Shown: positions 9,381 to 21,562, counted from the stretch's first letter. The stretch: 64,000 bases of DNA from Cristatella mucedo (GCA_009760855.2 WPIO01000005.1:11313001-11377000), one strand, 5' to 3'. Numbers and translations are program-made. The notes: generated from the sequence alone by a model not told the origin.

Positions 9381-10451
9381 GGGGTACGGGCATTTCCCCC
9401 CTGGACGTTCCCCCCCCCCGACATTCCCCCCCCCCGACATTCCCCCCCCCGACATCCCCCCTGACATTCCCCCCCCCCGACATTCTCCCCCCCCCCGACA
9501 CCCCACACCCCCGACATCCCCCCCCGACATCCCCCCCCCGACATCCCCCCCCCCGACATCCCCCCCCCCCCCCCCCCCGATGCCCCCCCCCCCGACATCC
9601 CCCCCCCCGACATTCCCCCCCCCCCGCACATTCCCCCCCCCGACATTCCCCCCTGGGGTAGGACATTACCCCCCCAGTAATTGGTTTAGGGTTTAGGTTT
9701 TAGGGCTTAGTGTTTAGGGTTTTAGGATTTAGGGTTTAGTGTTTAGTGTCTAGGGTTTAGGGTTTAAGGGTTTAGGGTTTCTAGGATTTAGGGTTTCTAG
9801 GATTTAGGGTTTCTAGGATTTAGGGTTTAGAATTCAGCGTTTAGGGTTTAGGGTTTAGGGTTTTTAGGATATAGGCTTTGGCGTTTAGGGCTTAGAGTTT
9901 AGGGTTTGATGTTAGGGTTTTAGGATTTAGGGCAGGCTGCGCCTCCACCGCCTAAATCCACCCTTGCTCGTATTCCGCGCTTTAATTAGTGTTTATTAGG
10001 GCATGGCTAAATCTCTTGAGGTCGAGTTATACTCGGTAGATCTCTAAGGCTTAGCGCTCATTTGCAGGAACGCGCGGCACGCCGTAGCTCGCGCTCGCTT
10101 TGGCGGGTACGAACGCGTGCCTGGCGGCGTCGAGCGGGACCTAACTTCCGCGCGACCAAACTGTATAGCTCGCCGCTGCCGCGGCCGCCGAAACCGCCGC
10201 TCGCACTACTAGAAACCATCATTCCAATCCATCAATTTCTCTTATTATACTGAGTTGATTTTATTTTAATAGTGCATGAACTTCATTTAATCGTGTATAT
10301 ATATGAATATCTGTATTCTTAGTTATACATTCATCAACATAGGAGAAAATGCCCTACCGGGGGGGAGGGGCAATGTCGGGGGGGGAAATGTCCTAGGGTC
10401 TACCGGGGGATATGTCTGTGGGAAAACGTCCAGGGGAAATGTTCTACAACC
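9381..10451. mobile_element. Foldback-like element, copy 2, with target duplication
   Basis: It starts GGGGTACGGGCATTTCCCCC and ends with the imperfect inverse (AAATGTTCTACAACC). The left arm is an array of CCCCCCGACATT units (9397-9660); then come a TTTAGGG-like array (9680-9935), a core shared with copy 1 (about 10080-10300) and a right arm of GGGGGAAATGTC-type units (10345-10445). GCGGTGCTT flanks it exactly on both sides (9372-9380 and 10452-10460), and the exact direct repeat extends to 14 bp. Confidence 0.7.
9680..9935 (+). repeat. TTTAGGG-like interstitial telomere-type array
   Basis: Imperfect repeats of TTTAGGG with many one-base variants (TTTAGTG, TTTCTAGGA, TTTTAGGG). The same type of array occupies the same place in the other foldback copy (1916-2003), so it is part of the element and not a chromosome end. 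Confidence 0.85.
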
Positions 10452-10488
10452 GCGGTGCTTGGACGCACAAGGTCGCCTGATTCCGGTG

Positions 10489-10763
10489 TTAAATGTATCT
10501 CCGTCAGTAACTCCACAAAGTCATAAAGACCATGTGGGTGTTACGCAGGAGAGTTTTGTATAGCGCACTCACAGCCTAAGCGGCTTTCGATACGCATTCG
10601 GTAGCCAACAGACTTTGTCTCACGCAACAAAGAGAAAGTGGGAAGCATAGCAGAGTTAGGAGAGCAGTTGAGGTAGTGAGTAGCATAGAAGTAGCAGTTC
10701 AGGACCGCTGAAAAAGATGTGCCATAGTCGGCAGTTGGAGAGTAGATGTCGTTGCGTAAGAAA
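10489..10763 (-). mobile_element. Family-2 LINE 3' end
   Basis: Minus-strand reading shows the conserved C-terminal ORF seen in other copies (CYFHATHYLNC, DSAMLPTFSLLRETKSVG) and the 3' sequence GTGGAGTTAC-x-GA-GATACATT. Other copies are at 21966, 26985, 43975, 45787, 49175 and 62455. Confidence 0.75.
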
Positions 10764-11959
10764 TCCGACTGCGGCAGGAGCAGTTAAGTACATACTGTAC
10801 TCTATTTAGGCAATGTCATCGTGTGAGAGTTCGTCGCATAACTGATAACAATCGGCGCGTCCGCGTAAAGGCCCAGCCAATAAACTGAAAGCGAGGTAAG
10901 CCTGGCGAAAAAGGCAAAAATCGGCGAATAAGATTCAGATATTAATTTCAGCCTTTCCCCTCTAACTCCATTAGCATATTCAAGTCGTCTGATCTCCAAA
11001 CTACTCCTGTACATTAGGATAAATAAAACCAGTTTATTGCAAGACAAGACATTGTATTGTATTTTTTAAAACAATATTCGTTTTATATAAGTACATTTTT
11101 TAATTTAAAAACGTGACAAAAATTGCACTGTTTTTGGGCGTCCGGAACGGATTAATGGCATTTCAATTTATTTCAATGGGAAAAATCGATTTGACGTACG
11201 AGTAATTTGAGTTGCGAGCTCCGGCACGGAACGAACTAAACTCGTAAGCCGAGGTACCACTGTGCCTATATCCCGGGGCAAATTTCCCTCGGCTATGGGG
11301 GAGGGGCAAAGAACCCTTGCCTCCAACTTGAACCCTTGCTCCGAGCTTAAAATATGTGGATCCGCCCCTGATTTAGTTGGGGTAGTTGTATGGTATGCCA
11401 TTCTGATAATCTCGTGCTCGCCTTCAGAGAAATAGAAATGTAGTGCTCAGTCATGAGCACAGTCAGCTAGCGTTCACATCGTAGGCAGCAGAATGTGTCT
11501 CTACCCTTAGGCTCTCATCATTCATCTTTCAGCCTTGCAAGAGCAGCTTGGGTGTAAGCTTTTACCAATCGAGGTCAAAGTGAATATATTTGATGACCAA
11601 GCTCGCTGGGTCAATTTCTGACTGCAGCATTTATGGACTACGGTCAACCGAGCACTGCAAGAGAGCCATGGCTGAAAGGCCGGTCAGGAAGTCATCCACA
11701 TACCTTAGTTGTGATCTGCTGACCCACTTTCTAAGCTTGCTTGTTGACGACATTTCGGAGCTCCTCATGCAAACATTGTGCTGCAGACTGCTATTGATTG
11801 CTGGAAATTTAAGAAACCGTGTTGATGACTCTGGCAACGGTCAGCTAAACTCATTTCTTTCCCGTTGTCTGGAATATTTTGGCTTATTTCTACATGGCTA
11901 ACATGCAGCTAATAATTTGGTGGCCATTATCTTGATCACTTGATGGTAAAATATGCCTG

Positions 11960-12258
11960 GCCCAGTGACCTTGATGCGTGCCCCCCCTGTGATGTCCTTT
12001 TTTTAAGTCCTTCATTGTTCTTCATCTATAACGAAACTTTTGGAAAAGAGATAAGGGCTCATGGCATCGGATATCACTTTTATGCTAACACTATGTAGCG
12101 GCACTTGTCATTCAAACCGTAAGAATTAGCAATGGTAACAGATAAAGTGAGTATTTGCACTGCAGACATTCGATCATGGATGGCGGCCTATTTTCTTAAT
12201 CTAAACAATGATTAAACGAACTCTTCCTCATTGGAATGCTCTGCGTACGGCTGGGCTA
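11960..12258 (+). mobile_element. L2-like LINE RT fragment (YADD region), first copy
   Basis: A degenerate translation runs FIYNE, HGI-x-YHFYA, then ADIRSWMAAYFL-x-LN and ELFLIG, i.e. the LINE segment around the catalytic (Y/F)ADD and the thumb. It stops abruptly at about 12258, where unrelated GC-richer sequence begins. Confidence 0.65.
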
Positions 12259-12989
12259 GGAGCCTTTGCTCTTCAGCAACCCAATCAAGCGGGCTCGCCT
12301 ACTTCCGCCTGGCTCCGTTCTGCTCAGGCCATGCCGCCGGCTTGCCACGCTGCTGAGGTAGGGTCAGACGAGCGGCAGTTTGATTAAACCTCTTCATGAC
12401 AATTTCGCATGTCCCAACAACAACATGGGAACTAAAACGAACTACTCAGAGCCCAAGGTACATTTGGCTACGGCAGGGAAGGACACAGGAAATACGAGGC
12501 TAGCCTTCCCGAGGTGGAAAGAAATTCTCGGACCGGGGCTATCTTGAAGACGGCAGCAATCTACACAAGTACCAGCCAAGACAGCGTTGGTACGACATTG
12601 GCTGCAGTAACGGGGATTCACTAGCGCGGTACATCTCAGCTCGCCAAGGGCTACTGCTCTCGAAGGAGGGGAAATACGAACAACATGCTACACGGGAACG
12701 CGGAATAAATAAGCCCTAACAGCGAGTGTGATCATCTCTTGCCCGCTCGAGCTTTGGACCCTCGTTTCCTTTCGAGGATGACCGCATCGTCGGCGAACGC
12801 ACGACAACCACCCGGGTGTATCGCGGGGTGCGTTCGTGAGCGTCCAAAAACCACGACTTGTCCGGCCAATGTCAGGTCTCCAAAAGCCAAGTTTACATGG
12901 TGTCATCGCATATCTGGGCACGCCTACAGGTCAGGCACCGGCCCAGCCGGTGGCCCTTATTACATTACAGCAGTCTCAGCTAACTGAAC

Positions 12990-14240
12990 CTGGGTACTTT
13001 CGGAAAATAGATAAGGACTCATGATGTCGGATATCACTTTTGTGCTGCCAATATGTAGCCGGCCTTTGTCATTTAAACCGTCAGAATTGAATATGGTGAC
13101 AGGTAAAGCGAATACTGCCTTGCTAACATTCGATCCTGGATGTCGGTCTACTTTCTTTCTCTAAACTAGGATAAAACAGAACACCTCCTTATTGGAAACG
13201 TTCTGCGTATAGATGGTATTGGAGTATTTGCTCTTCTTATTGGTGGTAGTCTGACCACGATCGCGTACGCGGAATTTATCCCTGCTGCTGTATATCAGAT
13301 TGAAGTTAACTCGTTTTATTCACAAGACCGCATCCACACTTAGTAATCACGTTCAATCTTAGGGGTATATTATAGACTGTCAACCGTGGTGGCTGACTAG
13401 AGGTTTTACTAGCTCCATATTACTGCGTGGACTCTCCGAGCACTGCCATTCAGTTTTGGCTAGGACATTGAAAAAGCCATTAAGCCACTACAGCTGGTGA
13501 TGAATAATGCTTCAAGATTGGTTTAAAAACTCTCAGAAGATAATTCGTGCTCAACGAGCTGTGGTGACTTGTGATTGATTACCAGCCACAAGCAATTCTT
13601 ACTCTTACCCACAAGGTATGCCATGGCTTGTCTCCTTCACATATACCAGAGCTGCGACCTCCTCGTTCCCTCAGGCCAAGTTCATGACCAATTATTTGGC
13701 TTTTCCCTTCTATCGCTTAAATATTGTCGGTGACAAAGCGTCTCTGCATTTTTTGAATATTGAACCGACATCCACATTTCTTACTAAGCGGCATCTTCTA
13801 TACTGTTGCTGAATGTGTTGCCTCTTTCTAGTCGTGCCACTAAGCACTGCTAAGTCTATGTTAATCACTTACTTGACCGCTCTTCTGACTCAACTTCGTT
13901 TCTCACTTTCTCTTTATTGTGTGAGAGGCCGACTGATAGAGATAAATTTAATCTCATTATAGCCAAGCCATTCCAGTCATTCGTGAGGAGATACCAATAG
14001 TTCTGTGAGTAAACATTCTCAAGTCTTCCTGCCTAGCTAGTTGAAAGCTCTACAGCTAGGCTTGTCTGTCGGGAATACTGCAAGTTCCACATTCCGCCAG
14101 CTCTCTTGGACCTGGCCCAGAACGTAGTACAGTAATTTCAATTTCTCATCACTCACTTACTGGTCACATCATTTTCTTGCTCCAGCTTACCTGCGTGTAA
14201 TAATTATTACGCACATTTTTTCAATTTCCTGTCTTCTAAC
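12990..14240 (+). mobile_element. L2-like LINE, RT to 3' region, decayed
   Basis: It starts with a second copy of the 12.05-12.25 kb RT segment (GYHF, HSILDVGLLS, LLIGNVLR), then a C-terminal relic (LQLVMNNASRLV, LTHKVCHGLSPSHIPEL). Many stops. Confidence 0.6.
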
Positions 14241-14829
14241 TCTCCTCATTTCGCTCAGCTGTCTATCAAATTCACTTCAAATGAATTGAAGACCACGCCT
14301 TCTGTTCTTATATATCTAAAGCTTAGACACCGCTTATGATTAAGACCACAGTGCTCTTTTACTCGTAGATTGGAAAGGGTATAAAAACCTTCTAAATCTT
14401 CAAAGAATTATCTCCGTCTAAGAGAAATGATTTTAATGTGCTTAAGTCTCCTGGTCTTGCGCATGCTTATATCGCAAATTAGTTAATATTCTATTTAATA
14501 TTCTATTTAATACTAATAACTTTGCTATCATTATCAAGATTACTCGTCTCTTTAGCTGTTACACTATGAAGCCGACCAGCCCTAATAAATGAAATTTGCT
14601 GAATATAAAGTTTTGGTCTCGTTTTTAGTTCTTCGAAAAAGTCGGAGCGTATTTCAAAAGACAAATAATTACGGAGGAATGTCGTAGAAATCTCTTCTAT
14701 TCCTCTAAGCACGAAAGAAATTGTGACCGTGATTACTAACTACTGTCACGCAGGAGCTGACAGAATTCATGTGAAAGGCATTGGCAAAGAGAGCTACCCA
14801 GGTAAAGGGAATATCTTACGGCTAGCTGG

Positions 14830-15595
14830 TCTACCGGCCTGTGCAACCAGACACTTACAGGTGGTTCAAAACTCTGCAGCTAGGCTTGTCTGCCATGAGC
14901 GTCACATCATACTACTTCCTGCCGACCTGCACTGGCTCCCAGTCAAGCAACGCATCGAAGGATTCGTCACTATCTTTTAGATCCCTCCATTCTTTGGCTC
15001 TAGCCAACTTATTAGATCTACTCTCCCACCAGGCTAAGCGTCGTACCACCTACTTTTGGGAATCTTATCGTTTTCCTACACCCCGTACGAATCTCAGATC
15101 CTTTGGAAACCGTGCTTTTAATTCCGTACGCTCTCAAATCCTGGTATTCAGTTCCGACTTGTGCCACGACATATCCTGACTTGACCACATTTAAAAAGAA
15201 ACTACTCACCCCGACCAAGGCCTAGCTGAGGTCGTGGGCTCGAACCCCGAGGCATATGTGAAGCGCCTGAATAGAGATTAAGTTCTATTGGGGTGCTATA
15301 CAAATGAATTATATTATATTAAACTAAAAATGCATCTATTTATCACAGCATTTAGTGGGTCCCTGCAATTCGACCTTTATGTGCTTATGCGTGCTGACAC
15401 TATGCATGCTGCCACCAACCATGTTTGCATGCTGACCCAAATGCATATCACCTCTAACCATGTTATGCTTGTTGTCATTGAACATGCTACCACTAAACAT
15501 TCGATCGTGCTTCCTTTGCAGCAAATGTAAAGTGCCTAGAAAGAGATTGGCTTCTATGAGGGTGCTATATCAAATGTATTATTATTGTTACTGTC
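14830..15595 (+). mobile_element. L2-like LINE 3' part with SINE inserted
   Basis: The C-terminal ORF relic reads HLQVVQNSAARLVCHERH, DLHWLPVKQRI, RSLHSLALANLLDLL, TPRTNLRSFGNRAFNS, then the 3' UTR (CATGCTGCCACCAACCATG) and a tail hairpin ending in TATTATTATTG. It is interrupted at 15205-15320 by a truncated SINE B. Confidence 0.85.
15205..15320 (+). mobile_element. 5'-truncated SINE B nested in a LINE
   Basis: It lacks the A-box half, keeps GTGGGCTCGAACCCCGAGGC, the hairpin and ATACAAATGAATTATATTAT. AAACTA flanks it on both sides (15199-15204 and 15321-15326) as a target-site duplication. Confidence 0.85.
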
Positions 15596-17249
15596 TGTGT
15601 TTTAATATTACGTACTCCCATTATTCAGCCGACCATATGTAGCACGATTAGGCCGGGGAGTATATTCTGTGCCTACGGTTAATAAAGCAAGCACCGTCAA
15701 AGTTTCGTTTGAGCCTGCTGGCTAGGTGGCTTTAGATTATGTGTTAGGGTCATTTTTCAATCGGAATTTGAGGAAAAGAAGGCTAAAAGCCTATAGTAGA
15801 GCGTACAGCTACAGTACATGGCTGCACCGCGGTGGCTTTTTGGGATCTTCAAAGTGTTGCCGAAAGAACATGAGCCAGTTAAAAGGTTAAGGTGAGCGAG
15901 CTAGTTGAAAGCCATATTGCCGATACGACATTTACCATCCAAGACGAAAACTATGGAGCAAGGGTTCTAGAGAGAGAGAAAGTTCAGATGTCTTGGTTAA
16001 GAATAAAGGTCATCTAAAAAGAAGAAGACGATTCCATCCAAATTTGATATTGAAATATATTACCTGAAATCCCAGACTGAATTATGAACGCAGTCATGAT
16101 AGTACAATGTCTTTGATGCCTATTCGAGGTTACTGCCGCTGCAGAAGGACTTTTTGATAGGTTTATAAAGTGTTGGTTATAAAGAGATTTAGTAAAGCGA
16201 GCAGGAAGAATCCGCTTATGTGCCATTGGGCTGACTCGAGTGAGTGATCAGCTCTAAATGTTTATTGAAACGTGCGTACTTGATAAGTTTGTTGTTTTAT
16301 CACAAAAAGTTCAGTTGTTTAACCGTAGCACGACATCCAAGTGTATTGATAGGATAGCTTCGAGAGAGATTGGGGCAAGTTATTATGTATGAATGTTATG
16401 AACCATCGGCACATTAAGGTATCGAATATGGAGAACCACAGGCACGGGCTTGTAGTCCTCTCAGATTGAGAATGAACTACGACCCGAGGTCTGCAGCTGC
16501 GGGCATAAAAGCAGACACTGAAGAAATGCTGGAAAAAATGGTAAAGAGTCCAGTAGGGAAATTTGACCTTGGATATTACAAAATCTTATATCTATTCGGC
16601 TTGATATCAAGATGAAAAAAGATCTAACTCACGCGAGATAGAAAATTTTGGCGCTGACATTTGACACGTTAATTAGATGGTTGATGAGTGAAATCGGAAT
16701 TTTAGTAGTGCTTCTGCGATTCTTCAATTCTTATTAAAGTTTAAATGGGATCTTAACCAAGTTGGACGAGTGTGACCTTCACTTGGCATCAAATCATGAG
16801 ATGACTTGAAATATTATTTTGGTGGTGAAGCGGTAACAGTGCATAAGCTAGCTAAGCAGATGTTAGGGCTATGCATTTAGAAAGCTAGGAAGACTAAATT
16901 TAAGCTTGTAAAGCTGCCAAAAACTGAGAACACGCTCTTCACCAACAGGCTTGTGGGGTTAATTGTAGATTGCATCGGTTCATTTTAGCTTAGGGAAACT
17001 ACATATTCTATTGAGAAATAGAATAATCAATATCAATAAACTCCGAGACTTTTTTATTTTATTAATCATCTCCATAACCGATCACATTTAGTCATAATTA
17101 TCACTAATCCAAATACCGACTCCAGCAGAGCGCTTCTCTAAATTTTTCGTACGTTAGAATAGGTTTGGGGACTCCATTCCCATGCTACCGTACCTGCCGG
17201 ACTGCAGCCTCACATCGCCGAGCTCTTCGTAACTCTTCTCCTTCACGCT

Positions 17250-19425
17250 AGATCTCTAGCGAACTCGTTAACCAAGTTTTCTCCCACGCTAGGAGAACTT
17301 TTGACCTATTGATCCTATCAATGCCCCAGTAGTTCTCTTTATGAGCTGCACTGATCTGTTGCTGTCCAGCATAGCAAATATTGTAAATATGCCCCTGGTT
17401 ACAATTGAAGTCCTGATCTCTATAAAATTAGAACGTCGGTAGGCAAGCCACATTGAAATTATTATAGAATTACGAAATTACTTTGCATAGCGCCATAAAT
17501 AGAACTGAAGCTTTCTCTAGGCGCTTCACATATGCAGCAGGGTTCTAGCCCACGACTTTGGTCATCATAGGTAAGCACCTTGACATCGGTCATCAAAGGC
17601 GAGCACCTTAGCCACCCTGGTCCAAACCAGGGCGGCTAAAAATCTTATCTCGGGTGATGAGAACCTAATTAGATTTAGGCTATTCGCCCATCTTTCATTC
17701 GTATCCAAATAACTACTTTAAATTTATTTGATTAGATCTGGCTTGCAATCTCCGATAGGAATAAGGAGGTAACTATTCCACAGAATCTGCTCCGGCGTGG
17801 GTGTAAAAAGACCTACTACTCAATGCTGATCAGAGCGAGGCTTCTCTGCTAGTTCTACAAGATATTTTAGCAGCGTTTGACACAATTGACCACCAGATCA
17901 GTCTGAAGCACTTCTTGGAACGCCTAGATATCGTTGGCAAACAGGGTTACGTCCTGCCTATGTGACTGATCTCAGACAATAAATTTAAATGGCAGCCAGC
18001 CATTGGCAGAGCCCTTAAACTGTTGTCCCTGGGTCTTAGCACATGGGTAAGGTGCTTACATTTCACGACGCAGGCTGTGGTTTTGAGAAATGCAGCGGAA
18101 AGTCATTTATTGCCAGCTTCAACCGGGTGATAGCTGAGAAGGCCAATCTGCTGCCACATAAATAAGGCTACTTAAATCAGCTAACTTTAAACTTTACTTT
18201 TTCCTTAATGGGGTACCTCAGCATTTGGTCTTAGACCTGATTAATTTATTGCAGTTGCTCTCTCTCTCTCTCTCTCTCTTCCTCTGACCAAAATCATTAT
18301 CACCTTCTCTTTCATTTAAATGCCAATCATACCATGCGTAGCGTATCCTTCGAACTTTCTAAAACTTGCTCGACATCTAACGCTTTGAAATTTTTATCAG
18401 GCAGCATAGGAGACATTCGCATTTCGATTGCCGCTAATTTTTCTTTGCTAAAAGACGACGTGAGCACCCTAATACGTCGGCAAAAACCTGGCGTCGTCCT
18501 CTAATTAGAAGACTTCGTCTCTATCATCACACAAGTGACATCTACCCATATTCTAGAAATACTATTCCGTCACGACATGTCACTGGATGAGCAATTTGCC
18601 TCCACTAATAAGTCAGCCTACGTTCAGAAAAAGAAAACTGTCAAAATTAGAGCCTGCTTAAACCAGATTATGCTAGCCAAAGTAGAACACGTGAGTTTTG
18701 TGACATCACGTATACGTTGTTATAAATTTTCTTATTCAGGGCTTTCAGTGTGTGCCCTTAATCGTCTGCAACTGGGGTACAATTTAACAGCTCCTCTGGT
18801 TGTCCATCAGCAGCATAGCTGCCACATCACATGACTTCTGTCTGAGCTTCACTGGCTCCTTATTAACCGTCGAATCAATCTCTCTATCCCATCTCTGCTC
18901 TGTAGGTCGCTTCACTCGCATGTAGAGCCCCCCTTTGCTCTTCCTGTGTACTTTCGTACCACCCAATCCTCAGCTTTCAGTTTTTTATTGTTCCTAACAT
19001 TAAACAATCCATTTCTATTGGTGATCGAGTCATAAATGTATCTTTACCTTAAGTCTGAAACTCGTTTACAACGGCTTCACAACCTACGACAGCGGATTAT
19101 TTAAGTGGCTTCTAAAGATTAATCTATTGCACTTAGGTATCTTTGAGCCGCGTACTTTATCGTTCCTCCGTGTTTTGCGTGCTAATCTTTGCAGCATTCA
19201 GTGCAGGTTTCAAAGCAAATGTCATTCTAATTGATGGAATGAGAGTATTTCTGTGTTCTTTTGCCTTGAGGTCTAAGCCTGACACATGCACCCCCTGGCT
19301 AGTTTTTCAAAGCATGTCAAAGTGAATTTCATCAACTCTTGGTTATCGCTTTAGTCGCGGAGAGTTTTAAAGTACCTGCCTCGAGATTTAGATCTCTAAG
19401 GACGCTATAATAAAGACCTGTATTA
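17250..19425 (+). mobile_element. L2-like LINE relic, RT to 3' end
   Basis: At 17820-17990 it reads LQDISAAFDTIDHQISLKHF (RT block 1). At 18755-18860 it reads NRLQLGYNLTAPLV and a LHWLL-like segment. The end near 19425 has a decayed hairpin and TATTATTATTAC. The segment upstream (17320-17400) resembles 43150-43230 in another LINE copy. Numerous stops. A SINE B (17485-17635) is nested in it. Confidence 0.65.
17485..17635 (-). mobile_element. SINE B with internal duplication
   Basis: Normal SINE B features, but the segment GGTCATCA-x-AGG-x-(G/A)AGCACCTT between the B-box and A-box is present twice in a row (about 17560-17612). Confidence 0.7.
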
Positions 19426-19540
19426 TTATTACTTTCTTTCGAATTTCTAGCTAACAAGAATTTTCCATAGCAGGTAAGTTAATTTATAGTTATTCAATCT
19501 GAGAAAGATTTCTGTCTCGTCAGAATGAATTGAGGCATTC

Positions 19541-19543
<3 letters not shown>

Positions 19544-19622
<79 letters not shown>
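19544..19622. repeat. (GA)n microsatellite
   Basis: An uninterrupted GA dinucleotide run of about 78 bases. Confidence 0.98.
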
Positions 19623-19624
<2 letters not shown>

Positions 19625-20339
19625 GATAGAGTTTGAAATGCCAGGCAGAAAATAAAATCAAAGCACAACTGCACTTGCTTTTCATCGCGAAAATTTGAAA
19701 GCTTTGACTTGGCTTAGCGATTACATTTGGACGAGGGAAGTGCATAACTTGTAAAAAGACGTGGCCTTCAAACTGCTCACTTTGGCACCGCATACCCCAT
19801 AATTTAAATGTGCAATAACCGCTGGCCTTTAAAATTAAGTCTACATGAATTTACTAACGGAGAAAATATCCAAACATTGCAGCACGATCCGTGTTACTCC
19901 GAAGACTTCAAAATGATCTCTTTGGGCAGCAAATTTCTACACTCAATCGGCCCAGCCTAAAAATCCGACCCCATGCTTCTCTAGTGTACTCTCGAACAAC
20001 TTTCTATCCGGTTTCCACTCTTCTCGCCATTTCTAGCTCAATGCTGTAATGCTTTAGTGATCAGGTCTTCAGTTCCCATGTTTCTGTTATCTTTCACCGC
20101 CTGCATTTACTTTGTAGATTACGAATATGTTTTGGCTGGCGAAGCATATTTTCCCCTCAGCATTCTCTCATTTCCTTCAAATTTTATTAGAGCTCGGCTT
20201 ATTGATTTTCATGATTTCTTCTGGTGATTTCTCTTTTTAATCCCAAATTTTTGGAAACGTCTTGCAGTTTAATAACTTGCAGCTTTTAGTCGGTCAATTA
20301 TCCAATCAATATATGAAAAAATACTACAGGGTAATTTTG

Positions 20340-20650
20340 ACATAAGAAAGTAAAACTGGTTTTACTCATAAGTTTGCATCAAAACACCACTTCTTGCCGA
20401 CCGGCACTGCCGTCCGACCAAGCAGCCAATCGACTTCAAGGTCTGGTCACTCGCTCATTTGAGGTGATTTCATTCGCTTTCCCTCCGGCTTGCCAATACA
20501 AAAATCTACTACCCAGACTTTCCAGTATAATACCCAATCCTCGGAGTCTGACTGCTCAGCTGAGCCTCTTAGAAACATTTTACTTTAAGAGTGTGCGTCT
20601 ATTATATAAATATACATTTAACCTAATTAGCACCTTGCTGAACTTGGTGC
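20340..20650 (+). mobile_element. Probable decayed LINE C-terminal fragment
   Basis: The translated relic SCRPALPSDQAANRLQGLV resembles the LLADLHWLPVKQRIDFKV segment of the L2-like LINEs at nucleotide level. Highly diverged. Confidence 0.35.
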
Positions 20651-20689
20651 CTATACAGGAACCAATCTACTTACATGTATCCTATATAC

Positions 20690-20792
20690 TGTGTAGGAAC
20701 CAATCTACACACATGCTGCAGAGCTCGAGCCCACAAACCTAGTCGTTATAAGCTAGTAACTCACCCTTGGGCCAAACCACGCTTTCACTTCC
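20690..20792 (-). mobile_element. SINE B fragment (5' half)
   Basis: Contains the complements of the B-box (CTCGAGCCC) and A-box (TTGGGCCAAACCACGC); the tail half is degraded. Confidence 0.6.
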
Positions 20793-21436
20793 TTTGCATT
20801 CAATATTTAGGACAGGATAGTGACAACTATAATGACAACCTCTGACTTGATAGCAGTTGTGTGGCAACCATTGACTCATGTGTCACCGACAAAATACTCC
20901 TTCCACACGCACTGAATTTGTATATGCTTAAATGTACCGAAATTGAGCACAGCTTTCCTAATCAGTAGACATGCCAATTTTCATTATTTTTACACTGCCT
21001 AGAAAGAATGATTTTTATTATCTTAGAGTAATATTTAAATAGTTCAGTATTATCGTGATAATATAACACTTATTTCATTGCAAATTCGCAAGGGCGTCGC
21101 TTTTTTTGGACAATCGCATTATTCTAAAGTTCCAAATTGATGGGCAGCTTTGCCACATTAACCGACGATCTCTTTTGCATGGATTATGCCAGATGCTTCC
21201 TATTTTGAGCGAGTCGGGATAGATACCAATTAATCATGAGTGGAACTCACTTTTGAAACTAGGAGAACAAGAAAATACAATCAGAAAGTAGCCCGCAGGG
21301 CAAATCAATTTGAGCTGTGTGAGCATTGAGATTGGGTGATACTGGCTGACCTCGAAGCAGGGCGGCAAGCAGCGAGCAGACGAGAGCATCGACCAAATTG
21401 ATCGGCGTAATGGTACGCAAAAGAGTTTAATTTGTC

Positions 21437-21562
21437 AGTATAGCACAGTTTTTATGAGAGCCCCATCTCTATCTAGGCGCTTCACATATGGCGCGGGGCT
21501 CGTGTCCCCGTCCTTGGTCGTTAAAGACGTGCACCTTAACCCCTGGGCCAAACCAGTTCGGA
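21437..21562 (-). mobile_element. SINE B
   Basis: Reverse orientation, with decayed hairpin tail on the left, GGCGCTTCACATATG, GGGGCTCGTGTCCCCG and TGGGCCAAACCAG on the right. Confidence 0.75.

Larger units (their letters stand above)
9084..11262. mobile_element. Tigger-type mariner element, split by nested insertions
   Basis: The ends are inverted: CCTCGGCTTACGAG at 9092-9105 and its exact complement at 11241-11254. The subterminal sequences CTTTGAGTTGCGAGC and GGTACCACTG, and the run ACGTACGAG, are typical of TcMar-Tigger elements. It is flanked by TA on the left and by TG (a mutated TA) on the right. The interior is interrupted by foldback copy 2 (9381-10451) and a family-2 LINE tail (10489-10763). 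No intact transposase is seen. Confidence 0.72.

Noticed and set aside
9206-9696. Long ORFs on both strands rich in Gly/Met/Ser or Pro
   Set aside because: They are translations of the CCCCCGACATT minisatellite in several frames at once, not proteins.
9680-9935. True telomere or chromosome-end sequence
   Set aside because: The TTTAGGG-like array is imperfect, short, and occurs at the same position inside both foldback copies.
19447-19793. Ser/Leu-repeat ORFs
   Set aside because: They translate the GA microsatellite.
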